Below are positions 15,454-23,300 of a stretch of 35,765 nt of DNA, piece by piece. The translations under genes and the position numbers were made by a program. Positions within the stretch are counted from its first letter, which is position 1, and each line of letters begins with the position of its first letter. The notes below the pieces were generated by a model. The model did no database searches. It worked only from the letters and a program-made list of their open reading frames with translations, and had not been told where the DNA came from. The stretch is from Pseudobdellovibrionaceae bacterium (GTDB lineage: Bacteria > Bdellovibrionota > Bdellovibrionia > Bdellovibrionales > Bdellovibrionaceae), in NCBI GenBank assembly GCA_019637895.1, contig JAHBUU010000012.1, forward strand, positions 1 to 35,765, written 5' to 3'.

Positions 15454-15483
15454 TAAAAAAGCGCAGGCTGGTTTGCCTGCGCT
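15454..15483 (-). terminator. Rho-independent terminator of the signalling operon
   Basis: On the minus strand the 9-bp stem AGCGCAGGC-aaacca-GCCTGCGCT is followed by six T. It lies 8 nt beyond the TGA at 15492-15494 but about 115 nt beyond the TAA of the secreted-protein gene at 15600, which matters for reading that gene. Confidence 0.9.
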
Positions 15484-15491
15484 CGCTTAAA

Positions 15492-15599
15492 TCAGAGATT
15501 TAGTTCGACGGTTTGACCGCTGCTCTTCGTTTCCCCGCCAGACTGTGCAACTGCTGGAGGAACACTACCGGCCACGGTGAGGGCTATAGAGCAGGGATT
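15492..15599 (-). other. In-frame continuation after the stop of the secreted-protein gene
   Basis: After the TAA at 15600-15602 the same frame stays open for 35 codons (it contains ALTVAGSVPPAVAQSGGETK and ends in QTVELNL) and stops at TGA 15492-15494, immediately before the operon terminator. The composition looks like coding sequence, so this may be the lost C-terminus of the upstream gene or be reached by readthrough. Confidence 0.5.
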
Positions 15600-16037
15600 T
15601 TATTCGCCAGCAATAGCCTTATAAAAATACTGCTCGGACTTTCCTAAGTTAGGCCAATCGATCTGGAATCGTCCTTCACCCACAAATAGGCCTTTGGGTA
15701 ATTTTCCCTCGGTTACCTTTTTGTTGCTGCTCGAGCACTGAGTTTCCAATAGCACGGATTTCCCACCAGAGACTTGCTTGAACCATTCAACTTTTGGAAG
15801 CTTATTTTTATCGCATTCGCGAGAATCGAGGCAAAGCATCTTTGGGTCGAAACAGTTTATGTTTGATTCCTCGTTTTTAGCGAATGGCCGTGAAGAACTG
15901 TTCGACTCGAAGCGATCTTCATATGGCATATGTTCCTCACAGGCAACTATGCAACTGGGACGGTTTTTCTCGACTGCATTAGCTATTGCGCCGGTGAATA
16001 GCGCCACTACGACTAGAAAAATTAAAAGGAATTTCAT
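15600..16037 (-). CDS. Secreted cysteine-containing protein, last gene of the signalling operon, perhaps shortened
   Basis: This 145-residue protein has a signal peptide (MKFLLIFLVVVALFTGAIANA). The mature part has six cysteines (SCIVACEE, INCFDPKMLCLDSREC, ETQCSSS), suggesting disulfides, and ends in a beta-type segment, GRFQIDWPNLGKSEQYFYKA. I do not recognise it. Its ATG overlaps the stop of a 34-aa ORF as ATGA, the same join used in the rest of this operon. The TAA at 15600 is followed by an in-frame extension to 15492 and only then by the terminator; the intact protein would have about 181 residues if TAA replaced a sense codon. Possible roles are entry exclusion or peptide sequestration, without direct evidence. 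Confidence 0.65.
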   Translation of the reverse strand: MKFLLIFLVVVALFTGAIANAVEKNRPSCIVACEEHMPYEDRFESNSSSRPFAKNEESNINCFDPKMLCLDSRECDKNKLPKVEWFKQVSGGKSVLLETQCSSSNKKVTEGKLPKGLFVGEGRFQIDWPNLGKSEQYFYKAIAGE

Positions 16038-16138
16038 CTAAGCATTGTTAACCAATCCGATAACCCAATCAACAAACCAATAATTCTGCCGCTCTGCCCG
16101 GTATCGACCTTCGGTGCGTTATATTTGACCTGAAGCAT
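16034..16138 (-). CDS. 34-aa small ORF in the YcaO operon, possible peptide gene
   Basis: The ORF starts at ATG 16138, preceded by GGAGGG and GGGGAC, and ends in TGA overlapping the next ATG (16034-16037). The peptide starts MLQVKYNAPKVDTGQSGR and ends in an amphipathic, hydrophobic helix, IIGLLIGLSDWLTMLR. It fills the 130-nt gap between the kinase and secreted-protein genes. The ATGA coupling repeats the pattern of neighbouring genes and is the main support. It could be a signal peptide precursor, a small membrane-active peptide or merely a leader for coupling. Confidence 0.5.
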   Translation of the reverse strand: MLQVKYNAPKVDTGQSGRIIGLLIGLSDWLTMLR

Positions 16139-16168
16139 TTGTCCCCACGCCCTCCGGTAGACGTGCGG

Positions 16169-17878
16169 TCACGATCTCACGCGAAGTAGCTCAAAATCGT
16201 CAGCTCGGTGGCGCGCAGGGGCCAACCCGGACAGCAAAATAAGCGGCTTCGGGATAATGCTGACTCCAACTTGCTTAGCCCGCCGAACCACTTCAGGGTT
16301 GTCGAAGTCGTTGGTGCAAAGGTGAATAATCCGGCGGCCCGGCACTTCCGCGATCAAATCCGTTCCGAGTCTTCCACCGCCAAGGTCTTGGTCCACAAGG
16401 GCCACCGTATCCGCCGGTCCTTCCGCTGCCAAAAGTAAACGGCCAGCCTCGAAGGTAGCCGCAGAGGCCGCAACGTCATATCCAGACCGTTCAAGAGCAT
16501 CAGGAACCTTCGGATCGTCATCCACGACAATCACCCGGCTATGGTTGGGGCGCCCCTTAAAAACGACACCCGTTTGCGCAAGAGGGAGCGTTAGCAAAAA
16601 TCGTGTGCCGCCGCCGACTTTCGGTTTATGGCAGATCGTACCGTTCCAGGCCGCTAAGCTTTTTTTCGCATGATAAAGACCAAGGCCAGTGCCGCCAACT
16701 TTGCCGTGAGTGGCCCCCTCTTGAAAAAGTCTTGTCGCAATTTCCGGCGCGATGCCGCACCCATTGTCCTCGAAAGTGATCTGGCAATGTGAAGCATCTG
16801 TGCTCACATGAACTTCAATAGCGCCGTTTAATGGGAGAGCATCAAACGCATTCTCCAGAAGATTTTCAAAAATTCGAAGGAGTGCGTCCGGAACCGCAAA
16901 AACCGGCGACAGCTTTTCCGAATCGTAATGAAGTGCCAGGGAAATATTTTTTCGTTTCGAAAACTTGAGCCGCACCCCTTGCGTGGCCTGCTCCGCCAAG
17001 ACCTCAAGGATCGTCAGTCTTGGCGTCAACTCTTCCGCCTCAAGATCATTGAGTTTCTCAACAAGGGAGCGAAGACCTCGTGCCACCGATGAACATGTAG
17101 AATAGAGAAGTTCGTCATTGGGATCTATCGCTTCCTGCACAGCAAGCAGTCCAGACAATGGCGAGCGGATGTCATGTCGGACTTTTCTGATCCGCTCGAT
17201 ATACACGGTGGCTTTCGTCGCTTCGGTTTCTTTTTGAGCGCGAAGGGCCGATTCAGAAACAAGACGGCTTTCATACGCCCTGATTTTTTCTTCAAAGTCT
17301 TGGGCCTGGGCCATGAAGAGTTTTATTATACCCGCGCGGTTCAGTATCCATTCGACAATGCCACTGCCCAAACGCTTTTCCTGCCGCGAAGAATCGCCGA
17401 TGATTCGCACGCGCAGTTCCTCCATCATCTGAACACTCAGATAAGACGCCAAGTAACGGGCCACATACAGTATCAACATGAGTCCAAATGCTAGCCAGCC
17501 CCATAGAACCACGAGCTTCGAGTTAAAGAGCGCTTCTCGCGGATACATAATGAGAGCCCGCACTCCGGCGTTGGCTTCGGCCCGGCAAGTGACCGTTTGA
17601 TAATTGATGGCCTGGTCTACGCAGTTTGGTGCATAGCTTCGACCATTATCAAGAATGTTAATACAAGCACGTCCGGCACCGGCTCTCGCGGCTCCGTATT
17701 CCAGCCCCTCAAAGGCCTCTCGAAGATTTCCGGTTTCGAGATAGTTTCCCACTGCGGCACATAGATCCGCAGTTCGCCTTTCGTTCTGCCACGATTCCAA
17801 TCCAAGATAGCCGTAGCGGCCAACCACAGCGATAGCGAACGAAAGAAGAAAAATCTTTAGGACTGTCGTCATCCTCAT
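16169..17878 (-). CDS. Hybrid sensor histidine kinase with C-terminal receiver domain
   Basis: A 569-residue inner-membrane sensor. Spans lie at about 5-25 and 121-148; the loop between them (about 30-118) is periplasmic and has four cysteines (40, 72, 86, 98). A coiled coil follows, then HisKA with the phospho-acceptor His235 in RKVRHDIRSPLSG, an N-box ENLLENAFDAL (338-348), DNGCGIA (371-377), GGTGLGLY (395-402), and a receiver from about 448 with acidic DDD (453-455), Asp496 and Lys544. The periplasmic domain is not a known sensor type to my eye. It starts in an ATGA overlap with the YcaO gene. Likely partner is the sigma-54 activator made from the same operon. Confidence 0.93.
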   Translation of the reverse strand: MRMTTVLKIFLLSFAIAVVGRYGYLGLESWQNERRTADLCAAVGNYLETGNLREAFEGLEYGAARAGAGRACINILDNGRSYAPNCVDQAINYQTVTCRAEANAGVRALIMYPREALFNSKLVVLWGWLAFGLMLILYVARYLASYLSVQMMEELRVRIIGDSSRQEKRLGSGIVEWILNRAGIIKLFMAQAQDFEEKIRAYESRLVSESALRAQKETEATKATVYIERIRKVRHDIRSPLSGLLAVQEAIDPNDELLYSTCSSVARGLRSLVEKLNDLEAEELTPRLTILEVLAEQATQGVRLKFSKRKNISLALHYDSEKLSPVFAVPDALLRIFENLLENAFDALPLNGAIEVHVSTDASHCQITFEDNGCGIAPEIATRLFQEGATHGKVGGTGLGLYHAKKSLAAWNGTICHKPKVGGGTRFLLTLPLAQTGVVFKGRPNHSRVIVVDDDPKVPDALERSGYDVAASAATFEAGRLLLAAEGPADTVALVDQDLGGGRLGTDLIAEVPGRRIIHLCTNDFDNPEVVRRAKQVGVSIIPKPLILLSGLAPARHRADDFELLRVRS

Positions 17879-18846
17879 AGAACCGGATGCCTTTCTGGAA
17901 TATCCGGAGAAAGGCCGTTTCTATGAAGAATACTACGCAGGTAGACTGCGGCACTGGGGCTTAACGTCGATTTATTAAAAATAGGAATTAGATCGCCACC
18001 CCAAGAGTACGCCACGAAAAATGGAACTGGAATTCCGTACTGCTCACTCACGTCAAAGACTTGCGCGTGATACTGTGGCGGGTCTACGGAAATGCCGTCG
18101 GCAAATTCGTTGCTAAACAGTGACAGATCAAACGGAGTTTCAAGATAAAATTTTGCTTCCCGGCGCATCCAAGATTTAGGATCGTCCGAAAGATCAATCT
18201 GTTCACCGTTCAGCGTAAGAATCCGGTCGATGGCTTCAAACAGGGCCGATTCCCAAAACTGTGCGGTTGAAACTGATTTCTCCTCACCCACGCAATAGCC
18301 GAAAGACAGGCCGGAATATTGGGCCGATTTCGCAGCAACAAGGCCTGACGCAAATCCGCCCGCCGAGTATCGGGAAACAAGAAAATAGAGGTCAATGCTA
18401 TCACTTTCTATTTTTTGGACGAGGCGAAATCCACGCCAGCCAAATTTTAGATAGGAAAGCAAAAGTAGATGACGCTCAAGCGCCTCCAGATAGGATCTAC
18501 TTTGGGCCTCTTCTTTGTTGAAGTGAGCCGCCCATCCGTTGCTTGTATGAAATGAAGATGGAAGTAAATCCGCTCCGGAACTAGAAAAGAAGTCGAGCAT
18601 GGCCTTGCGTTCAATAAACTCGGCAGCGCACTTTATCGCGGCGACTTTTCTATCCTGGGATCGGCCAAAAGCACCGCAGAGTCTTCCGCTCTCCGTTTTA
18701 AATGCCGATGAAAACTGAAAGTATGAAAGCGCACCCACGCGATAAATATTTTCGCTCAAGGGAGCGCCGCCTTCAGCGAACCAATTCAGAAGTAGGTCAC
18801 CGGAGCTATAATGAGGCAATTTGATAGAGGGTGCCGCCGAAATCAT
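17875..18846 (-). CDS. YcaO-family protein
   Basis: This 323-residue protein shows the spaced nucleotide-binding motifs of YcaO enzymes: AAIKCAAEFIERKA (first motif, Glu76, Glu79, Arg80, with Cys73 where Ser is usual), SNGWAAHFNKEEAQ with LEALERH following (Ser102, Glu121, Glu124, Arg125), and YCVGEEKSVS with ESALFEAIDR (Glu199, Glu204, Arg208). YcaO proteins use ATP to convert peptide backbone amides into azolines, thioamides or amidines. Here neither a dedicated cyclodehydratase partner (E1-like) nor a TfuA is seen, and the C-terminus lacks the PxPxP of azoline-forming members. It overlaps both neighbours as ATGA. Substrate is unknown; the small ORFs nearby are candidates. Confidence 0.75.
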   Translation of the reverse strand: MISAAPSIKLPHYSSGDLLLNWFAEGGAPLSENIYRVGALSYFQFSSAFKTESGRLCGAFGRSQDRKVAAIKCAAEFIERKAMLDFFSSSGADLLPSSFHTSNGWAAHFNKEEAQSRSYLEALERHLLLLSYLKFGWRGFRLVQKIESDSIDLYFLVSRYSAGGFASGLVAAKSAQYSGLSFGYCVGEEKSVSTAQFWESALFEAIDRILTLNGEQIDLSDDPKSWMRREAKFYLETPFDLSLFSNEFADGISVDPPQYHAQVFDVSEQYGIPVPFFVAYSWGGDLIPIFNKSTLSPSAAVYLRSILHRNGLSPDIPERHPVL

Positions 18847-20348
18847 AAAATTCCCCGTGCCCGCACGCGCCAGAGTTCGATCTCCGCATCGGTTTTGGAT
18901 TGATTGCCAAGATCAATTCCACTGCGGTGAACATAAATGGTGGGATTGAAGTAAAGCGGAATCGCCTGTCTCACTTGAAGAAGCCATTTTTGATAATCTT
19001 TCAGAAGCTTGGTTCGGTCCACGTTAAGATCTGGGCTTTCCGTTACTTTCAGATCAATGGGTGGAGCGAGGAGTTTTTTCGTCATGTAGCGAAGCTGAAC
19101 GGCAGGATATCGCTCGGATGCCGCATATGAACTCATGATGTAATCGTACTTTTCAGTGGCCTTTGGGTCATTGAAGGCAGCAAACCACTCCGTAGGACCG
19201 GCAAATGAAAACTCAATTCGCGATCCCGCTGATTGGGCGGCGGCTTGAACCTGCGCCAGAAATGTTTCTGAAAAAAATCCGTCAGGACAAAGAATCCGAA
19301 CGAGCGGCGCAGTTTTGTCCGGTAGTTCTCCTAAAAACTCATTTCTTGAAAGAACATACTCTTTGCCGAACGGAAGAAATGTCTCGGCTGGGGTGATGAC
19401 CTTATCTTGATTAAGTTGCCAGGCAGCTTGGATAAAGTCTTTCCCTAACGGAGGGCGGGTTCCAGTCCCAAGACCAAAGAGATAAATAATGGTAGAAGAA
19501 TCAGTCGAATGAACGCCATAGCCATCTTTCCGCCAGTCTCTTTCACCCAGAGGATTGTATGAACGCACAGCCAGATCCACATCGCCAGCAAGAAGCGCTT
19601 GATCCAGCTTCGGAAGCGGAATCCGTTTAACGCGTATATTATTGGGCGATTCGGGAAATCTCGCAAGCAATGGCGAAAATGGATTCTTTCTTAGAAGAGC
19701 AAAGTCATCCGTTCTTTCCGCGACGAAATAAGCGCCCGTGAACTTGGTGGGCTTAAGCTCCTTGGATTTGGGGTTCATGTCATCGGCGGACCATATTCCG
19801 GTTTCAGGTGATGCAAGCTGCAAGTAAAATGAATCCGCCCGTGACTTTAGCCGGATGGCAATTCCGCGCTCGCCCTCTTTTTTAAGGCCTTCGCAGTCAT
19901 CATCGAGTGATTTCAAGTTTTCGCAGCCAATGATGTATTCCCACAGAGGGAAGTGTGTGGAAGTCTTTAGGATCAATTGGCGCTTAAGGCTCCAGATCAC
20001 ATCTTTTGCAGTGATCGGAGTTCCGTCGTGAAATTTTGCATCGTCACGGAGCCGAAAGAGATGTGTTCCATCGGCACGCGTTTCCCACGATGAGGCATAG
20101 AGAGGAGAGAACTTTTTAGAGTCAGAATCGTAGGAGGCGAGCCCGCCCGAAATGTGATCAAGAAAATACCAGTCGCCCGACGATTGTACATTGGCGGGGT
20201 CTGGAATCGCCGTGCTCGACGTAATTCTGACTTTCAATTCTTCAATCGGTTTTAGCACGATACTCTCCCTTATCGTTGGCCAAAGGCTTGCGCCGCCCAC
20301 CAGAGCCGCGCAAACCATCAAAGATCCAACGAATAGTTTCTTCTCCAT
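18843..20348 (-). CDS. Oligopeptide-binding protein, SBP family 5
   Basis: A 501-residue periplasmic or membrane-anchored binding protein. The N-terminus has a signal/anchor (LFVGSLMVCAALVGGASLW). Family landmarks of OppA/DppA proteins are visible: YFLDHISGGLASYDSDSKKF, ASSWETRADGTHLFRLRDDA, FHDGTPITAKDVIWSLKR, and LQVRQAIPLYFNPTIYV near the end. OppA-like proteins bind short peptides. No ABC permease or ATPase genes lie in the ICE, so it likely serves sensing, or borrows host permeases, as PrgZ and TraC of enterococcal pheromone plasmids do. It follows the 81-aa gene by 26 nt and overlaps the YcaO gene as ATGA. Confidence 0.88.
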   Translation of the reverse strand: MEKKLFVGSLMVCAALVGGASLWPTIRESIVLKPIEELKVRITSSTAIPDPANVQSSGDWYFLDHISGGLASYDSDSKKFSPLYASSWETRADGTHLFRLRDDAKFHDGTPITAKDVIWSLKRQLILKTSTHFPLWEYIIGCENLKSLDDDCEGLKKEGERGIAIRLKSRADSFYLQLASPETGIWSADDMNPKSKELKPTKFTGAYFVAERTDDFALLRKNPFSPLLARFPESPNNIRVKRIPLPKLDQALLAGDVDLAVRSYNPLGERDWRKDGYGVHSTDSSTIIYLFGLGTGTRPPLGKDFIQAAWQLNQDKVITPAETFLPFGKEYVLSRNEFLGELPDKTAPLVRILCPDGFFSETFLAQVQAAAQSAGSRIEFSFAGPTEWFAAFNDPKATEKYDYIMSSYAASERYPAVQLRYMTKKLLAPPIDLKVTESPDLNVDRTKLLKDYQKWLLQVRQAIPLYFNPTIYVHRSGIDLGNQSKTDAEIELWRVRARGIL

Positions 20349-20374
20349 AGTCTCATCTCAAAAAGTCCATTGGT

Positions 20375-20620
20375 CTAAAAGCATCCGTCGGTGGGCATCG
20401 ACTTTGACGCCGGACTTTCAATCTCTCCATTTTGGATCTTGATTTCTGTCTCCCGAAGTAACTTTTCAAGATTTTCTGGAAGGCATGTACCCGACTGGAT
20501 GATGGACTCAATGGCGATTTTTTCCTGTTGTCCAAGCTGTGCCTCGATACCTGTTGTATCAATCGGTCCTTTGTTGGCGATAAGGCAGGCAATTCCTACG
20601 AGCGTTTGGGTGGTCAGCAT
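20375..20620 (-). CDS. 81-aa small protein, candidate peptide precursor
   Basis: ATG 20620 has AAAGGA 7 nt upstream and overlaps the activator stop by 7 nt. The protein has a mildly hydrophobic N-terminus (MLTTQTLVGIACLIANKG), a long helical acidic middle (LPENLEKLLRETEIKIQNGE), and a polar C-terminus ending SPASKSMPTDGCF. Cysteines are at 12, 46 and 80. Position between a sigma-54 activator and a peptide-binding protein, in an operon with a YcaO enzyme, makes it a candidate leader-core precursor with the C-terminal Cys80 as a possible modification site. No known precursor family was recognised and no dedicated exporter is present, so the role is speculative. Confidence 0.72.
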   Translation of the reverse strand: MLTTQTLVGIACLIANKGPIDTTGIEAQLGQQEKIAIESIIQSGTCLPENLEKLLRETEIKIQNGEIESPASKSMPTDGCF

Positions 20621-22029
20621 ATCGTTTCCTTTCTTTGGGCTTGTATTAAATAGTTTTCTGCGTTGATACCAAGTTGCGCTAGACGCCGATTGAAACTCGA
20701 CCGGCTGACCCCAAGTTTGATCGCGGCTTCCACTTGTGTGCGACTATTCTTGAGTGCCGTCATAATTTGGTCGGTTTCAAATTTACGGACGGACTCCTCA
20801 AGTGTGGCTACCGCCTTTAGGCCGCCCGCATTTGATTTGGTTAGAAAGCGCTCAAAGTCTGGAGGATTCACAATATCGCCTTCGACATCGGTCAGCATCT
20901 GGCGGACGGCACTTTGAAGCTGCCGAACATTTCCAGTCCATGGGTGTTTGGCCAACTCGCCAACGGTGGATGCTCTGACCTGCTTGTGTTTTTCGATGGG
21001 CTTTCCACTGTTGAACTCGTCTTGGATCATCCGTACAAGCGGCTCGATGTCTTCCACCCGTTCTCGAAGCGGTGGCACATGGATTTGGAGCTGCCCAACG
21101 CGGTGGAGAAGATCTTCCAGGAATCGGCCATCTTCGATCATCTGAAAAATCTCAGGCTTGGCGGCGGCAACGAGCTTGAAATTTATAGGAATCTCTCGTC
21201 CGCCGTTGTCACCAACGCGCCGATAGCGCATTTCCTGAAGAAGGCGCAGGAGCTTCGCTTGCGAAGCAACAGAAAGTTGGTGAAGTTCGTCCAGAAAAAG
21301 AACATGGCCGTGGGCCTGCGAGAGGAGGCCGGGGCTGTCGGAGCTTGCTCCGGTAAATGCGCCTTTCACATATCCAAATAGCTCAGACTCCAAGAGGTTT
21401 TCACTTTGGACAAAGCGGGGGCAGTTCACCACGATAAGATTTTTCTTTGCTGGCACAAGAGCGCGGGCGATCAACTCTTTCCCGGTGCCAGTCTCGCCGA
21501 CAATCAAAACCGGATAAGGCGATTCTTTATACTTTTGAATATTCGCACAAATGTCGTGCATGACAGAGGATCTCGCAACGAGCCCCATCAAGCGCATTTC
21601 TGCTTCACGCTTGGTTGGTGCGTAGTCGTCACGGCCAATGACTCTATTTTTGGAAAGATAAAGAGAAATCGAGTCGAGAATGCGAGCGCGCATTTCGTCG
21701 ATGGGCCGGTCTTTGAACAAGAAACTTCGCATTCCGCCGACTTCAAGAAAGTCGATGAGATATTCTGGTTCGGTGTAACCGCTGGTAAAGAGAAAATCTT
21801 GGATTGGATTTATCTTCTTTAAGGTCAGCGCAACTTCGCTTCCTTTTAGATCGGGCAGACAGTAGTCAACGATGACTGTTGCAAAACCGTGGATGTTCTC
21901 ACGGTAGGCCTTGATTCCCTGGGTGCCGGTTTCGGCCACCACGACTTCAACAGGATGCGCACGCAACATGAGGCGAACCGTGTTCACGAAACTTTCGCTG
22001 TCTTCAACGAGCAGGATCTTCGTTTTCAT
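20614..22029 (-). CDS. Sigma-54-dependent response regulator, NtrC type
   Basis: A 471-residue activator. The receiver domain (1-120) carries Asp10 and phospho-acceptor Asp55 in TVIVDYCLPD. The AAA+ domain has Walker A GETGTGKE (178-185), the sigma-54 contact loop GAFTGA (223-228), Walker B VLFLDE (243-248), and arginine-finger region FLEDLLHRVGQL. A Fis-type HTH lies at about 412-455 (RTQVEAAIKLGVSRSSFNRR). The start ATG 22029 follows AGGGGG; the earlier TTG frame is less likely. It heads the signalling operon, and the hybrid kinase at its end is the likely phosphate source. The IR cluster before the transfer operon is the obvious target. Confidence 0.95.
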   Translation of the reverse strand: MKTKILLVEDSESFVNTVRLMLRAHPVEVVVAETGTQGIKAYRENIHGFATVIVDYCLPDLKGSEVALTLKKINPIQDFLFTSGYTEPEYLIDFLEVGGMRSFLFKDRPIDEMRARILDSISLYLSKNRVIGRDDYAPTKREAEMRLMGLVARSSVMHDICANIQKYKESPYPVLIVGETGTGKELIARALVPAKKNLIVVNCPRFVQSENLLESELFGYVKGAFTGASSDSPGLLSQAHGHVLFLDELHQLSVASQAKLLRLLQEMRYRRVGDNGGREIPINFKLVAAAKPEIFQMIEDGRFLEDLLHRVGQLQIHVPPLRERVEDIEPLVRMIQDEFNSGKPIEKHKQVRASTVGELAKHPWTGNVRQLQSAVRQMLTDVEGDIVNPPDFERFLTKSNAGGLKAVATLEESVRKFETDQIMTALKNSRTQVEAAIKLGVSRSSFNRRLAQLGINAENYLIQAQRKETIC

Positions 22030-22244
22030 AAGTGGTGCCCCCTTGACTCTGGTTTTACGCAATGAGCAAGAGCGGGGCCAACAGACTAAACATCATCTAT
22101 TCTTGTTTATTTAGTACCTGAGACTGGAAAGCCGAGCCGCCCACCAAAAACCATGTAAAATCGACCGCGGTCAAAAATACCTGGTGGCATTGGGTGCCCG
22201 CCTCGTTTCCTTAAAACAAAATGTCCGATATCTAAGAGTTTGGT
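22030..22244. promoter_or_regulatory. Upstream region of the signalling operon with a 10-bp palindrome
   Basis: These 215 bases separate the activator gene from the next minus-strand gene. They contain the perfect palindrome GACCGCGGTC (22163-22172), a shorter GGCA-ttggg-TGCC at about 22186, and AT-rich sequence near 22095-22115. I found no TCCCA-N4-TGGGA site here and no -24/-12 pair with correct spacing, so control of this operon seems different from that of the transfer operon. Confidence 0.4.
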
Positions 22245-22676
22245 CTATTTCCGGCGCTGAATGGTGTAAGGGCCGCCTTCGAGATCTTCCATCGTGGCGA
22301 TAAGATCCGTCCAAAAAAGCTTTTTGTCTTCAGAAAGGGATTCTCCGCGCTTGATCCAAGCGGCGTCGCCCTTAGTTAGCTTGCGCTTTTTCTTCAAGGT
22401 GTCCTGGATTTCAGTGAGAGCAAGATCAAGCTGCTCCGGATTCATCTCCGTTAAGGCGCCATATAGATCTACCCATGTATCCATGCCGCCACTGCCCCGA
22501 TAAAGCATGGCCTCCAAGGCAGACGGTGAAATATCCAAGCCCTTTAGGAGTTCTTTTTTGGCTTCGGCCATCGTGGAGTCCTTAAACTTGGCCGAGATCA
22601 TGGAAAGCGCAAGCGTGCGAAGGAATTCACGGAAGGTTTGGCTTAAGTTTGCGCTCTTTTGTTTCTTTGGACCCAT
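22245..22676 (-). CDS. Putative HTH protein of unknown family
   Basis: A 143-residue, largely helical, charged protein. The central segment KELLKGLDISPSALEAMLYR, followed by GGMDTWVDLYGALTEMNPEQ, has the spacing of a Cro/CI-like helix-turn-helix. The rest is rich in Lys and Glu, with KKKRKLTKGDAAWIKRGE. It is divergent from the 22811 gene over an AT-rich spacer, the arrangement often seen for a regulator and its control region. The ATG at 22676 lacks a convincing ribosome site; an internal Met about 26 residues later is possible. Function is unknown. Confidence 0.6.
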   Translation of the reverse strand: MGPKKQKSANLSQTFREFLRTLALSMISAKFKDSTMAEAKKELLKGLDISPSALEAMLYRGSGGMDTWVDLYGALTEMNPEQLDLALTEIQDTLKKKRKLTKGDAAWIKRGESLSEDKKLFWTDLIATMEDLEGGPYTIQRRK

Positions 22677-22810
22677 CGAGTCCGATTCTAACCGTTGTTC
22701 CTCGCCTTGTCTAAGTCTTTGCTTTGCTTAAGGTTCTTGGTCCATTACCTTAATATAATTGCATATAGTATATAATATGTATTATAAAGACATAAGAAAG
22801 GGGCTCCTCC
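22677..22810. promoter_or_regulatory. AT-rich divergent intergenic region
   Basis: The stretch 22754-22796 is almost wholly A/T, with several TATAAT-like hexamers and the imperfect palindrome CATATagtatataATATG. It lies between divergent genes and contrasts sharply with its GC-balanced surroundings. It must contain promoter elements for the plus-strand genes. No confident -35 could be paired. Confidence 0.5.
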
Positions 22811-23290
22811 GTGAAAGGCATTGATAAAAAACTGTTCCCCGAAGACGGCGAGTGGCTCAAGGGCAGCTACGCGGATGTGCGCGAGATGTTCGGAAGCTTC
22901 GAATACTTTGCAAAATACATCCGCAAGCGCTTTCCAAACGCCAAAGAAAGCGAAATCGAAGGCGTCCGTGCGGCCTTTTTAATTGAAGGCGTAGAGGTTC
23001 ATTGGAAACCAGCTTCCGAGCTGGAGCGGGTTCGCGTGCATGTGGGTTATGGCAGCTCAACGATAAAGATCTTCGTGCCGGAACCGCCGGACTACACTGA
23101 CGCTGATCGACGGCGCATTGAAGCGGAATACTTAGACCGCTACACGAGCCGAATCAAGGAGAGTCACGTCCGCATGAATGCTCTTCTTTGGTTCCTCCTA
23201 ACCGACACGAAGAAAACAGAAATTTGCCAGCATTTCCCAGATGAAATTGATCCCACTGAGCTTAACCTTTTTGGCTCAGATAAAAAGTGA
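22811..23290 (+). CDS. Conserved-looking protein of unknown function
   Basis: This 159-residue soluble protein starts at GTG 22811, 7 nt after AAAGGGG. It has an alternating helix and strand pattern, for example ADVREMFGSFEYFAKYIRKR followed by the beta-type VRVHVGYGSSTIKIFV, and a helical second half (DADRRRIEAEYLDRYTSRIK). There are no signal peptide, membrane span or motif I recognise. It is the first gene of a plus-strand group with the XRE regulator 10 nt downstream and the receiver-like gene after that, so a regulatory or element-maintenance role is possible. Confidence 0.7.
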   Translation: MKGIDKKLFPEDGEWLKGSYADVREMFGSFEYFAKYIRKRFPNAKESEIEGVRAAFLIEGVEVHWKPASELERVRVHVGYGSSTIKIFVPEPPDYTDADRRRIEAEYLDRYTSRIKESHVRMNALLWFLLTDTKKTEICQHFPDEIDPTELNLFGSDKK

Positions 23291-23300
23291 GGTTTATTAA

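Larger units (their letters stand above)
15179..15491. promoter_or_regulatory. Control region of the transfer operon
   Basis: This roughly 310-nt gap holds a candidate sigma-54 promoter and three inverted repeats (listed separately), plus the terminator of the upstream signalling operon at its far end. I see no gene in it. Confidence 0.6.

Noticed and set aside
22180..22200. Possible -24/-12 promoter TGGTGGCATTGGGTGCC upstream of the activator
   Set aside because: Neither GG-GC pair has the required 10-base spacing (8 and 11 bases found).
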